Origin: Mycobacterium sp. AZCC_0083
GTDB taxonomy: Bacteria; Actinomycetota; Actinomycetes; Mycobacteriales; Mycobacteriaceae
Direction: 5' to 3'
Length of the DNA stretch: 64,000 nucleotides
Assembly (NCBI RefSeq): GCF_014202335.1
Contig: NZ_JACHGP010000003.1
Location: forward strand, 248,001 to 312,000
Shown: positions 1-7,652 of the stretch, one piece after another
Numbering within the stretch: the first letter of the stretch is position 1
Layout of the letters: each line of letters opens with the position of its first letter
The notes under the pieces: model-generated
The model's database searches: none
Told to the model about the DNA's origin: nothing
Seen by the model: the letters and a program-made list of their open reading frames with translations, nothing else
Translations under genes and position numbers: made by a program

Positions 1-560
1 ACGACGGCCGTACGTCCGGCCAGTCCGTTGAGCTTCGCAGAAGCCATGTCCAGCGCCACCGACACCACCGACGCGCCCGCGGCGTCGATGCCGGTCTCCG
101 AATGCACGCGCTTGCCCACCGAAAGCGCACGCTGCGCGAGTTCGTGCAGGGTCCGTCCGACGGTGGAATGGGACTCGGCGGTGGCGTAGGCGCGGCGGAC
201 CTGACCCAGCACCTGCTGCTCGCCGATCACCACGGAGTCCAGGCCGCTGGTCACCGCGAACAGGTGCTCGACGGCAGCCTCGGCGTAGCGCACGTAGGCG
301 TACTTGGTGAGGTCGCCAAGCGACATTCCGGAATGTTCGGCCAGCACCGACCCGATCACCGAGAGGCCGCCGTGGAACGCCTCGACGACGGCGTAGATCT
401 CGACGCGATTGCACGTGGAAAGGACCATGGCCTCGGTCACCAGCGAGGATTGCAGCAACTGGTCGACGATCTTGGCCTGATCGGACTCGGCGGTGCTCAA
501 CTGCTCAAGCACGGATACCGGGGCACTACGGTGCGAAACCCCGAATAAAAGAACGCTCAT
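1..560 (-). CDS. hemA: Glutamyl-tRNA reductase, N-terminal part (cut by window edge)
   Basis: First enzyme of the C5 tetrapyrrole pathway: it reduces glutamyl-tRNA(Glu) to glutamate-1-semialdehyde with NADPH. About 186 residues are present, read leftward from ATG at 560; the rest lies outside the window. The N-terminus [15 protein letters not shown] and the STCNRVEIY motif are typical of the family, with Cys50 the expected thioester nucleophile. The glutaredoxin-like gene lies upstream on the same strand with a gap of about 96 bases that contains a copy of a dispersed repeat (582-601). This matches the M. tuberculosis Rv0508-Rv0509 order. Confidence 0.95.
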   Translation of the reverse strand, partial: MSVLLFGVSHRSAPVSVLEQLSTAESDQAKIVDQLLQSSLVTEAMVLSTCNRVEIYAVVEAFHGGLSVIGSVLAEHSGMSLGDLTKYAYVRYAEAAVEHLFAVTSGLDSVVIGEQQVLGQVRRAYATAESHSTVGRTLHELAQRALSVGKRVHSETGIDAAGASVVSVALDMASAKLNGLAGRTAV

Positions 561-581
561 GGCCTCGTCACCCAGGTATCT

Positions 582-601
582 CCCCGTCGCTTCGCTCGCC
601 C
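582..601 (-). repeat. Dispersed 20-bp repeat, copy 1
   Basis: On the minus strand this reads GGGCGAGCGAAGCGACGGGG. The same core recurs as a tandem pair after serB1 and inside the thioesterase gene at 8333-8352. This copy sits between hemA and the glutaredoxin-like gene, 22 bases upstream of the hemA start. Confidence 0.7.
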
Positions 602-656
602 CAGGACGTCATCAAAGGTAGCTGTTGAGCTGCCCCTGAGCCAAATTTGCTAGATC

Positions 657-914
657 TCACCGAACCCCCAGATCCGCACGAAGCCGCGGCTCGTCGATCT
701 CCCAGTAGCTGTGCTCGCGCCCGTCGAGCAGCACCACCGGCAGCCGGTCACCGTATTCGGCCCGCAGCGCGGGGTCACCGGCGTCGGCCGCGGCGTCCAC
801 GTCGGTCGCTGCGAAGCCGAAGTCGAGCTCGGCCGCCATCGCGGCAAGGCGGTCCTTGGCCCTGTCGCACAGACCACACCCGGCACGCGTCAACAGGACT
901 ACCTGATGCTCCAC
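657..914 (-). CDS. Glutaredoxin-like thiol-disulfide protein (Rv0508-like)
   Basis: Small thioredoxin-fold protein of about 85 residues of the DUF836 glutaredoxin-like family. The redox motif CGLC follows the first strand (VVLLTRAGCGLC), and the conserved RLPVVLLDGREHSYWE segment with the cis-proline lies in the C-terminal half. GTG at 914 is preferred as start, with GGGG just upstream. A longer ATG frame to 974 would add some 20 residues encoded by the end of the inserted transposon, so it is probably created by the insertion. A cytosolic role in disulfide reduction is inferred from the fold; the physiological partner is unknown. Confidence 0.8.
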   Translation of the reverse strand: MEHQVVLLTRAGCGLCDRAKDRLAAMAAELDFGFAATDVDAAADAGDPALRAEYGDRLPVVLLDGREHSYWEIDEPRLRADLGVR

Positions 915-934
915 GTTCCCCAGTATCCCGTGCC

Positions 935-951
935 CTAAAGCGTGTCGAACA
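935..951 (+). repeat. Terminal inverted repeat, right end of TnpB element
   Basis: CTAAAGCGTGTCGAACA. It matches the reverse complement of 2312-2328 at 15 of 17 positions and marks the end beyond the tnpB stop codon. Confidence 0.7.
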
Positions 952-997
952 AACTCCGGAGAGTCGTTGGGCACCGCCCTTCTCGGGCGTCGTCTGT

Positions 998-2211
998 TCA
1001 GCCCGCCGGTGCGGTATGAACGTCGGTTCCCGCGTCTTTCGGGCCGGTTTCACCAGCACGCACAGAGTGCTGGTCAGAGCCGTCCCGTCGGCGGGCATTG
1101 GTGGCCCGGCCCCGTAGCTTGGGGGTCCGGGGGTCTGGCGAGGCTTCGCGGTGACGGGTTTGGCCCCAGCGGGCCAGATTCACGGCAGCGTTGAGGTCGC
1201 GGTCGGAGACATGTCCACACCCACACATGAAGATGCGATCGGCCAAGGTCATGTCGGCGTTGATCGTCCCGCAGGCCGGGCACAGCCTGGTTGATGGGAA
1301 CCACCGATCCGCCTCGATGAGTTCCCCACCCCGCCAAACCTGCTTGTATTCCAGGATTCTGGCGAACTCGGTCCACCCGGCATCGGAGATCGCACGGGCC
1401 AGGTGGTGATTGCGCAGCATCCCCGCCACGTTCAGGTTCTCGATGACGATCCGGTCGTGGGTCTTGACCAACTCGTTGGTGACCTGGTGCAGGAAATGAC
1501 GGCGCACATTGGCGACGTGGTGGTGATGTCGCGCCAGCTTGGCGGCGGCATCACGGCGGTTGTGTGATCCTTTCTGCTTGCGCGACAACGATTTCGACAA
1601 CCGTCGCTGTCGGTTGAGTCGAGCGGCAAACGCCTTGGGCGCGCCGGTGATCCGCGCGACCTCGTCGCCGTCGGCGCGTGCGGCCACCAGGAACACCGAC
1701 AATCCGCGGTCAATCCCAACCCACCCGCCGGCGTCATCGTCCGGTCGGCGCGGGTGCTGGTGGGCGGGGTGCAGATCGGTGGCCTCGACGGTCAGCGACA
1801 CACACCAGCGGCCCGCGCGAGAGTTGATCGTGGCGAACAGGATCCTGGCCCGGTCCTTGGCGAGCAGGCGCCGCAGCCTGCGGGTGTCATCGAACACCCC
1901 GATCTGTCCGATACCGGGCAGTGTGACTGAGCGGGCTCGGCCACGCCATCGCCGTCGACGCTGAATATCCGGCCGGCGTTCTCGGTCTTCTTCCACGCAT
2001 TAAACGAATTGATCAGATCGAACCCGGTCCAGGGCACGTTAGTGCTCTGGACCGTGCGGCGGTCGGTGAGAGCTCGCTTCACCAACCGTAGACACTGATT
2101 GAACGCGAACCGTGACGCTCCGGCATGCCGGGCCAGCACCGCGCGCTGCTCGACCGTAGGGTCCAGACAGAAGCGGAAAGTGGTGTGCCGCGAGCTCACC
2201 TCAGTGAGCAT
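998..2211 (-). pseudogene. tnpB: RNA-guided endonuclease TnpB/OrfB, internally deleted and frameshifted
   Basis: The first part runs in one frame from ATG at 2211 (MLTEVSSRHTTFRFCLDP), through the usual helix-rich N-terminus, to AWKKTENAGRIFSVDGDG. The remainder continues in another frame from about SVTLPGIGQIG. That second part keeps the RuvC-like residues (GIDRG, IVIENLN, SDRDLNAA) and the CPACG/CGCG zinc ribbon up to the stop at 998. In full-length actinobacterial homologues some 60-80 residues lie between these two parts, so the break is a deletion with frameshift rather than a simple one-base slip. The nuclease core alone is unlikely to be active. Confidence 0.8.
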
Positions 2212-2311
2212 TCCACCGACCACCGACAACCGTTTCACCTCGCGTGACGAGGGCGCAATACCCGATCCCGTCCGCGTGGATCCAAGCTCAGGCGACTCGA
2301 CCGGCACCAGC

Positions 2312-2328
2312 TATTCGACAAGCTTTAG
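2312..2328 (-). repeat. Terminal inverted repeat, left end of TnpB element
   Basis: On the minus strand CTAAAGCTTGTCGAATA, the partner of 935-951. It lies ten bases before the serB1 GTG, so the insertion has replaced the native serB1 leader and promoter region. Confidence 0.7.
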
Positions 2329-2337
2329 TGTTAAGAC

Positions 2338-3237
2338 GTGTCCGAGTCCGGGGAGGTCGTCCACGACGACGTCCGCGCCGACGTCCACTCCGACCTCCAG
2401 AACGAGCAGGCGCCGGCGCCGCTCACCGACGACGAGCCGGCCACCCCGCCCCCGCCTCCCCCGCCGGACCTGACGGCGGCCGCGTTCTTCGACGTCGACA
2501 ACACGCTGGTGCAGGGCTCGTCGCTGGTGCACTTCGCGCGTGGCCTGGCCGCACGGAAGTACTTCACCTACGGCGACCTTGCTCGATTTGGGTATGCGCA
2601 GGCCAAGTTTCAGCTCACCGGCAAGGAGAACAGCGACGACGTTGCCGAGGGCAGGCGCAAGGCGCTGGCCTTCATCGAAGGCCGCGAGACCGCGGAGCTC
2701 GAATCCGTCGGCGAGGAGATCTACGACGACATCATCGCCGACAAGATCTGGTCCGGCACCCGCGCGCTCGCCCAGATGCACCTCGACGCCGGCCAGCAGG
2801 TCTGGCTGGTCACCGCCACGCCCTACGAGCTGGCCGCGACGATCGCCCGCAAGCTCGGCCTGACCGGTGCACTTGGCACGGTGGCCGAGTCGGTGGACGG
2901 CGTGTTCACGGGCCGGCTGGTCGGGGAGATCCTGCACGGCGCGGGCAAGGCCCACGCGGTGCGGTCGCTGGCCATCCGCGAAGGCCTCAACCTGCGGCGC
3001 TGCACCGCATACTCCGACAGCTTCAACGACGTGCCGATGCTGTCGCTGGTCGGTACTGCCGTCGCGATCAACCCCGACGCCGCCCTGCGCGACCTGGCCC
3101 GCGAGCGCGGCTGGGAGATTCGCGACTTCCGCACCGCTCGCAAGGCTGCGAGGGTCGGCGTGCCGTCGGCGCTCGCTCTCGGTGCGCTCGGCGGGGCCCT
3201 GGCCGCGGTGGTTTCCCGTCGTCAGGGTGGCCGCTGA
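2338..3237 (+). CDS. serB1: HAD-family phosphoserine phosphatase-like protein SerB1
   Basis: HAD-IB hydrolase of 299 residues with a GTG start. The nucleophile motif is [12 protein letters not shown] (usual DxDxT), motif II is the VTATPYE segment, and motif IV is [11 protein letters not shown]. An acidic, proline-rich N-terminal leader of about 45 residues (with a run of seven prolines) precedes the domain, and an Ala/Gly-rich hydrophobic segment near the C-terminus may touch the membrane. Phosphoserine phosphatase activity is the family annotation, but this subfamily (SerB1/CicA-like) could act on another phosphomonoester. The start codon is 10 bases from the TnpB element. Confidence 0.85.
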   Translation: MSESGEVVHDDVRADVHSDLQNEQAPAPLTDDEPATPPPPPPPDLTAAAFFDVDNTLVQGSSLVHFARGLAARKYFTYGDLARFGYAQAKFQLTGKENSDDVAEGRRKALAFIEGRETAELESVGEEIYDDIIADKIWSGTRALAQMHLDAGQQVWLVTATPYELAATIARKLGLTGALGTVAESVDGVFTGRLVGEILHGAGKAHAVRSLAIREGLNLRRCTAYSDSFNDVPMLSLVGTAVAINPDAALRDLARERGWEIRDFRTARKAARVGVPSALALGALGGALAAVVSRRQGGR

Positions 3238-3241
3238 GCAC

Positions 3242-3296
3242 TCGTCCGGGCGAGCGAAGCGACGGGAGGATCGTCCGGGCGAGCGAAGCGACGGGA
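3242..3296 (+). repeat. Dispersed 20-bp repeat, tandem pair (29-bp period)
   Basis: Two head-to-tail copies of TCGTCCGGGCGAGCGAAGCG followed by ACGGGA, starting at 3242 and 3271. The core equals the repeat found near hemA and inside the thioesterase gene. The pair lies between serB1 and the HadA-like gene, where it may affect the leader of the latter. Confidence 0.8.
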
Positions 3297-3360
3297 AAAC
3301 CGCTGATAGGCTCAACGCCGCTTCCACGCAAGGGAGCACGAGTGGGGAGCACATCCGACT

Positions 3361-3903
3361 ATGAGCATCGCCGAAGACATCATCGGTACCCATTTCCGGT
3401 ACCCGGACTACTTCGAGGTCGACCGCGAGAAGGTTCGCGAGTTCGCGCGTGCAGTGAAGGACGAACATCCCGCCCACTACTCCGAGGAAGCCGCCGCCGA
3501 ATGCGGCTACGACTCGCTGATCGCGTCATTGACGTTCGTCGCGGTCGCCGGCCGCCGCGTGCAGGAGGAGATCTTCAACCAGTTCGACGTACCCGTCGAC
3601 ATGGAGCGCGTGCTGCACCGCGACCAGAAGCTGGTCTTCCACCGCCCGATCGTCGCCGGTGACAAGTTGTGGTTCGACTCCTACCTGGATTCGGTGATCG
3701 AATCGCACGGCGCCATCCTCACCGAGGTCCGCGGCGAGGTCACCGACGACGACGGCAACCCGGTGCTGACCAGCATCGTGACGATTCTCGGCGAGGCGTC
3801 GCACCCGGACGAGACCGAAGAAGTCACCGCTCAGATCGCGGCAGCACGCGACGCCGCCGTCGCCAGAATGATTGCCAAGCAAACCTCGGCAGGCGCCAAG
3901 TAG
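3361..3903 (+). CDS. HadA-like (3R)-hydroxyacyl dehydratase N-terminal MaoC-type protein (Rv0504c-like)
   Basis: Hot-dog fold protein of 180 residues in the UPF0336/FAS1-like dehydratase family, which includes HadA and HadC of the mycolic-acid FAS-II system. It has the family N-terminus ([23 protein letters not shown]), the [10 protein letters not shown] segment and [18 protein letters not shown]. HadA-type subunits lack the catalytic Asp/His and pair with a HadB-type partner. None is adjacent, so the partner must be elsewhere. The ATG start is well placed. The gene ends three bases from the convergent acyltransferase gene. Confidence 0.85.
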   Translation: MSIAEDIIGTHFRYPDYFEVDREKVREFARAVKDEHPAHYSEEAAAECGYDSLIASLTFVAVAGRRVQEEIFNQFDVPVDMERVLHRDQKLVFHRPIVAGDKLWFDSYLDSVIESHGAILTEVRGEVTDDDGNPVLTSIVTILGEASHPDETEEVTAQIAAARDAAVARMIAKQTSAGAK

Positions 3904-3906
3904 CGG

Positions 3907-4974
3907 TCAGCCGAGGAACGCGTTCCTGCGGTTGGCGAGCAGTTGGTAGAGGGTTTGCTGGATGGTCTCGCGAACCTGGTCGGTCAACTCGAATGTGATC
4001 ATCGGGTCGTCGGCCGCCGACTCGTCGTAGTCCTCGGTGTGGATCGGCTCACCGAACTGGATGTGCCACTTGGACGGCATCGGGATCAGCCCCGCCGGAC
4101 CCGCCAACGGGAACAGCGGCGTCACCGGGAAGTAGGGCAGGCCCAACAGCCTGGCCAGCAGCTTGACGTCGGCGATCATCGGATAGATCTCCTCCGAGCC
4201 CACGATCGAGCACGGCACGATGGGCGCCTTCGCCCGCAGCGCCGCGGCGACGAAACCGCCGCGGCCGAACCGCTGCAGCTTGTAGCGGTCGCGGAACGGC
4301 TTGCCAAGACCCTTGTAACCCTCGGGGAACACGGCGGTCAGCTCGCCTGCGGCCAGCAGCCGGTGCGCGTCGGCGGTGCACGCCATGGTGTGCCCGGCCT
4401 TGCGCGCGGCCTGGCCGAACACCGGCATGTCGAACACCATGTCGGCGGCCAGCAGGCGAAGGTCGCGGTGCGCGGGATGCTCGTCGTGCACCGCCACCGA
4501 CGTCATCAATCCGTCGAACGGCAAGACGCCCGCGTGGTTGGCCACGATGAGTGCCGCACCGGTCTCGGGCAGGTTCTCGATACCGCTCACCTCGACCCGG
4601 AACCACGACTTGAAGAAGACCCTCAGCAAAGGCAAGAAGATTGCCTCGTTGAGGTGGGAGTCGAAGCCGAACTCGTCGACGGTGTAGTCGCCCGACATCC
4701 GCTTGCGCACGAATTCGGCGATCGCCGCGACGCGCTGCGCCAACTCGTTGGGGGTGTCGTCGGCCGTCGCGGAACCCGACACCGAACCGCGACGCTGGTC
4801 GATCTCCCGAACCACCGCGGCCATCTGTTCAGCCGAGGCACGCGTTCCCGGGTCCTCCAATAGCGAGGGATGCCTGCGCGCGCCGTCGGCCCGTGCAGCT
4901 GCCCGTCGCTGAGCCGATGCACGGCTCGAATTCGAGTGCAGCGGAATCACTTTCGCTTTTGAGTCGCCCGCCAC
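3907..4974 (-). CDS. Lysophospholipid acyltransferase family protein (Rv0502-like)
   Basis: About 355 residues; PlsC-type acyltransferase domain in the C-terminal two thirds. The acceptor motif is NHAGVLPFDG, the variant spacing seen in this mycobacterial subfamily; FPEGYKGLG and APIVPCSIVG are the later acyltransferase blocks. The N-terminal 100 residues are basic and then acidic and probably disordered. GTG at 4974 is chosen as start because a strong purine-rich site (GGAGAAGG) lies just upstream and the frame then begins AGDSKAKVIPLHSN, as in homologues; a longer frame runs into the preceding gene. It is probably co-transcribed with the GalE2-like gene upstream. Phospholipid or glycolipid acylation is inferred. 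Confidence 0.85.
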   Translation of the reverse strand: MAGDSKAKVIPLHSNSSRASAQRRAAARADGARRHPSLLEDPGTRASAEQMAAVVREIDQRRGSVSGSATADDTPNELAQRVAAIAEFVRKRMSGDYTVDEFGFDSHLNEAIFLPLLRVFFKSWFRVEVSGIENLPETGAALIVANHAGVLPFDGLMTSVAVHDEHPAHRDLRLLAADMVFDMPVFGQAARKAGHTMACTADAHRLLAAGELTAVFPEGYKGLGKPFRDRYKLQRFGRGGFVAAALRAKAPIVPCSIVGSEEIYPMIADVKLLARLLGLPYFPVTPLFPLAGPAGLIPMPSKWHIQFGEPIHTEDYDESAADDPMITFELTDQVRETIQQTLYQLLANRRNAFLG

Positions 4975-5009
4975 GTCGTTACCTTCTCCCCGGCCCAAAT
5001 GAGTTTTGT

Positions 5010-6119
5010 CTATCGTCCCCAACGCTGCGCCGCCGCTACCGCGCGATTCTCCACAGAGAGTACCCATCGCGGGTCGATGATCGGCGTCAATCCACGACCG
5101 CGGACGTAATCGTCAAAAGCCTCCGCAGTCGTCCACTTCGGGCTATAACCAAGATCCTTGCGCATCCGCGCCGTGTCCATCACCCGGCCGAAGCTCACGT
5201 AGTTCAACTGTTCACGGTCGAGCTCAGTGTACCGAGTTGCGCGCATCAGCGAATCCACGGCGGCCAGTGCGGACCTCGGCACCGGCAGCGGAACCCGGCC
5301 CGACCGGCGGATGGCCTGAGACATCATGATGATCCCCGACGCGCCGACGTTGAAGGTGCCCGCGCGGCCTGCCATGGTCGCCCGCTCGAGCACGCCGAGC
5401 GCATCCTGCTCGTGCAACAGCTGCAACCGCGCGTCGTGTCCGAGGACGGACGGCACCACCGGGCCCGCGAGATACCGAGACAGTGCGGTGTCCATCGCGG
5501 GGCCGATCATGTTGGCCAACCGCAGGATCGAGACCGCGATGTCCGGCCTTCGCCTGGCCAGACCGCGCGCGTAGCTCTCGATGTCGATGCTGTCGCGGGC
5601 GAAGCCCTCCGCAGGTGGTCTGCGTGCAGTGCCTGCCTCCGTGAACAGCACCGGGTCGCGCGGGCTCGAGCCGTACACCTCGGAGGTGGACTTGAGCACC
5701 ATGCGGCGCACCGATGGCGCCTTCTGGCACGCCGCGAAGAGCTGCATCGCGCCCATCACGTTCTGTTCCTTGAGCGCCGCCCTGCCACCGGCACGCGGTG
5801 CGTAGGACGCCGCGGCAGCATGCACAACGGTGTCGACGTCGCCATTGCGGATCACCTTGGCGATGAACGGGTTTCGGATGTCCGCCCTGACGAACTCGGC
5901 GCGGCCCATCCGACGCAGCAGGTCCTTGCTCGGCGCGATGGCATCCACGGCGATGACGTGGTTGATCAGCGGATTCTGGGCGAGCCTGGCTGTCAGGTAT
6001 CCACCGAGGAACCGGCATGCGCCGGTAACCAGCACCACCTTGGGGTAGTGCACGGTGTCCTGGAAGTCAGAGCCCGCCCCAGAATTCCCGCCGTTCGGCG
6101 GCCGACCAGTGACGTCCAT
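5010..6119 (-). CDS. galE2: NAD-dependent epimerase/dehydratase-like protein (GalE2/Rv0501-like)
   Basis: Extended SDR fold of 369 residues. The cofactor motif VTGACRFLGG is at residues 31-40, Asp at the end of strand 2 (AVDAI) fits NAD preference, and STSEVYG follows in the middle. The catalytic YxxxK is not intact: the aligned segment reads SYARGLARRRPD, with Tyr kept but no Lys four residues on. The protein may therefore bind a nucleotide or sugar without standard epimerase chemistry. The gene name is inherited from the M. tuberculosis orthologue and should not be taken as proof of UDP-galactose epimerisation. Confidence 0.8.
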   Translation of the reverse strand: MDVTGRPPNGGNSGAGSDFQDTVHYPKVVLVTGACRFLGGYLTARLAQNPLINHVIAVDAIAPSKDLLRRMGRAEFVRADIRNPFIAKVIRNGDVDTVVHAAAASYAPRAGGRAALKEQNVMGAMQLFAACQKAPSVRRMVLKSTSEVYGSSPRDPVLFTEAGTARRPPAEGFARDSIDIESYARGLARRRPDIAVSILRLANMIGPAMDTALSRYLAGPVVPSVLGHDARLQLLHEQDALGVLERATMAGRAGTFNVGASGIIMMSQAIRRSGRVPLPVPRSALAAVDSLMRATRYTELDREQLNYVSFGRVMDTARMRKDLGYSPKWTTAEAFDDYVRGRGLTPIIDPRWVLSVENRAVAAAQRWGR

Positions 6120-6148
6120 CCGGTCAGCCTATCGGCTGGAGGCGAAGG

Positions 6149-6250
6149 CTACTTGCCGAGTTTTCTGCGCTGCACCCGAGTGCGACGAAGCAGCTTGCGG
6201 TGCTTCTTCTTCGACATGCGCTTACGTCGCTTCTTGATGACTGAACCCAT
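6149..6250 (-). CDS. Small ribosomal protein bS22 (33 residues; Rv0500B-like)
   Basis: Very small, extremely basic protein beginning [20 protein letters not shown] and ending RVQRRKLGK, too short for most gene callers. It corresponds to the AURKAIP1/COX24-like family and to the protein named bS22 in structures of the Mycobacterium smegmatis small ribosomal subunit, near the decoding region. A GTGGAG sequence precedes the ATG. It lies between the HTH gene and the GalE2-like gene, all on the minus strand. Confidence rests on the near-invariant sequence in mycobacteria as I recall it. Confidence 0.9.
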
Positions 6251-6348
6251 TTACTCCACTACCTAGCCACTTCCGGACCACTATGGCCTCGAACTGGTTA
6301 CCCTACCGGCCCAGGTCGGTGGAACGAAAACGCCTCTGGATCGCAGGG

Positions 6349-6612
6349 CTAGCCGGCGTCGAAGTACGACGTCTCGAGTAGGTCGTGCACCGCCTTGGCG
6401 TGCACGCGGAACGACCGGCCCACCCGGACGGCAGGCAGCTCGCCGTTGTGAACCAATCGATACACCGTCATCTTGCTCACCCTCATCAGGCTCGCCACTT
6501 CGGCGACGGTGAGAAATTGAGCTCGTGGCGGTTGACCTTCGCTGGCCGCGGCATCACGTGCCGCTTTACCGCCAGCCGAATCCCGTGCCGATGGCCCGTT
6601 CATAGACGTCAT
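6349..6612 (-). CDS. BldC/excisionase-like helix-turn-helix DNA-binding protein (Rv0500A-like)
   Basis: 87 residues. A MerR-type winged helix fills residues 33-82 (LTVAEVASLMRVSKMTVYRL, then VRVGRSFRVHAKAVHDLL), after a polar, probably disordered N-terminus. The family is annotated as excisionase-like, but no integrase or att site is nearby, and this gene is a conserved chromosomal locus in mycobacteria. A BldC-like role as a small transcription factor is more likely. The start could also be the internal ATG three codons later. Confidence 0.85.
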   Translation of the reverse strand: MTSMNGPSARDSAGGKAARDAAASEGQPPRAQFLTVAEVASLMRVSKMTVYRLVHNGELPAVRVGRSFRVHAKAVHDLLETSYFDAG

Positions 6613-6751
6613 CGCAACCCAATCAATCAGGCCCGGCCAGTTCCAGCGGCTTCCCCACCGCTGGCACCAACGCGTGCATACCCTGAGGAGAATAGCGTGG
6701 CCAATGGGGTTATTGCGACGGGTGTGGGCTAATCAGTTATAAATTCCTGAA

Positions 6752-7624
6752 CTACTCTGATGTAATTCCGAGCTGCTCAGAGCGTGTTTTCGCCGCACTC
6801 ACGGCGTTGGCAACCGCGGCCCGCAGACCCCCACGCTCGAGTTCGCGCAGACCAGCGGCGGTGGTGCCCCCCGGCGACGTCACGGTCGCGCGAAGTTGTG
6901 CGGCGCTGGTGTCGATCCCGGCGCCCATTGCCGCCGCGCCCTCCGGCTGCTGCCGGTCGAGGCTCTCCAGCAGCATCGCCGCCGAACCAGCCATGGTCTG
7001 AGACACCAAGTCAGTCGCCACCGAGCGCGACAGGCCCTCGGCAACGCCTGCGTCGATGAGCGCCTCGACCATCAGGAAGAAGTACGCGGGACCCGAGCCC
7101 GACAGCGCCGTGACGGCGTCGAGTTGGGCCTCTGGCACGGTCAGCACGCCACCGACCGCGTCGAAGATCGACACCACGTCCTTGAGTTGCTCGGCGGTGG
7201 AGAAGCTACCTGCGGCCACGGCGCTGACGCCTCCGCCGACCACCATCGGCGCATTGGGCATCACCCGGATGACGGGCGCCCCCGCGGGTAACTTGGACTG
7301 GTAGTAGGCCGTCGTCACCCCGGCGGCCACTGTCACGAAGACCTGCTCGACGCTGTCGTTGTCGGCACCCGATACCGCTTCGGCGAGCTGGTCGACCACT
7401 CCCTCGACGTCCGAGGGTTTGACGGCGACGATGACGTAGCCGGCATTCTCGGCCGCGTCGCGGACCGACGAAACCTGTATCGAGTACTTCTCGGCCAGTT
7501 CCTTGGCGCGGGCGGGATCCTTCTCGGCGACCACCAGATCCTTGGTCTGCCTGCCGGCGCGCAGCAGCCCGGACAGCAGCGCCTCCCCGATGTGTCCGCC
7601 CCCGATGATCGCGATTCTGGCCAT
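6752..7624 (-). CDS. proC: Pyrroline-5-carboxylate reductase
   Basis: Last step of proline biosynthesis: NAD(P)H-dependent reduction of 1-pyrroline-5-carboxylate. 290 residues, with an N-terminal Rossmann motif MARIAIIGGGHIGEALL and the C-terminal signature region (ALSGSGPAYFFLMVEALIDA, later SPGGTTAAGL) that forms the substrate site. ATG at 7624 is preferred to an in-frame codon four residues upstream because the dinucleotide fold begins directly there. It follows the thioesterase gene on the same strand with a gap of about 30 bases; the 139 bases after it before the HTH gene show no gene. Confidence 0.95.
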   Translation of the reverse strand: MARIAIIGGGHIGEALLSGLLRAGRQTKDLVVAEKDPARAKELAEKYSIQVSSVRDAAENAGYVIVAVKPSDVEGVVDQLAEAVSGADNDSVEQVFVTVAAGVTTAYYQSKLPAGAPVIRVMPNAPMVVGGGVSAVAAGSFSTAEQLKDVVSIFDAVGGVLTVPEAQLDAVTALSGSGPAYFFLMVEALIDAGVAEGLSRSVATDLVSQTMAGSAAMLLESLDRQQPEGAAAMGAGIDTSAAQLRATVTSPGGTTAAGLRELERGGLRAAVANAVSAAKTRSEQLGITSE

Positions 7625-7652
7625 GGGCCAAAGCATTGCATGTCGCCGAGGG

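Larger units (their letters stand above)
935..2328 (-). mobile_element. Decayed TnpB-only insertion element with inverted ends
   Basis: A roughly 1.4 kb element inserted between the divergent glutaredoxin-like gene and serB1. It is bounded by 17-bp imperfect inverted repeats (two mismatches) and holds one broken tnpB and no recognisable tnpA transposase or resolvase. Between the tnpB stop and the right end is a small hairpin (CGCCC, loop TTCTC, GGGCG, 975-989), in the position where IS200/IS605 and IS607 elements encode the 3-prime part of the guide RNA. No target-site duplication is obvious. Terminal inverted repeats are not typical of IS200/IS605 elements, so the family assignment is open. 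Confidence 0.7.

Noticed and set aside
998..1996. A 332-codon frame taken as an intact short TnpB
   Set aside because: Its first 20 codons (MEEDRERRPDIQ...) read the wrong frame of the true N-terminal part; the real N-terminus lies in another frame upstream, so the gene is broken.
1996..2311. Programmed frameshift producing full TnpB
   Set aside because: There is no slippery run at the junction, and a whole segment of protein is missing, so a frameshift alone would not restore the protein.
6349..6612. Excisionase gene as evidence of a prophage
   Set aside because: No integrase, phage genes or att sites nearby; it is a conserved chromosomal gene of mycobacteria.
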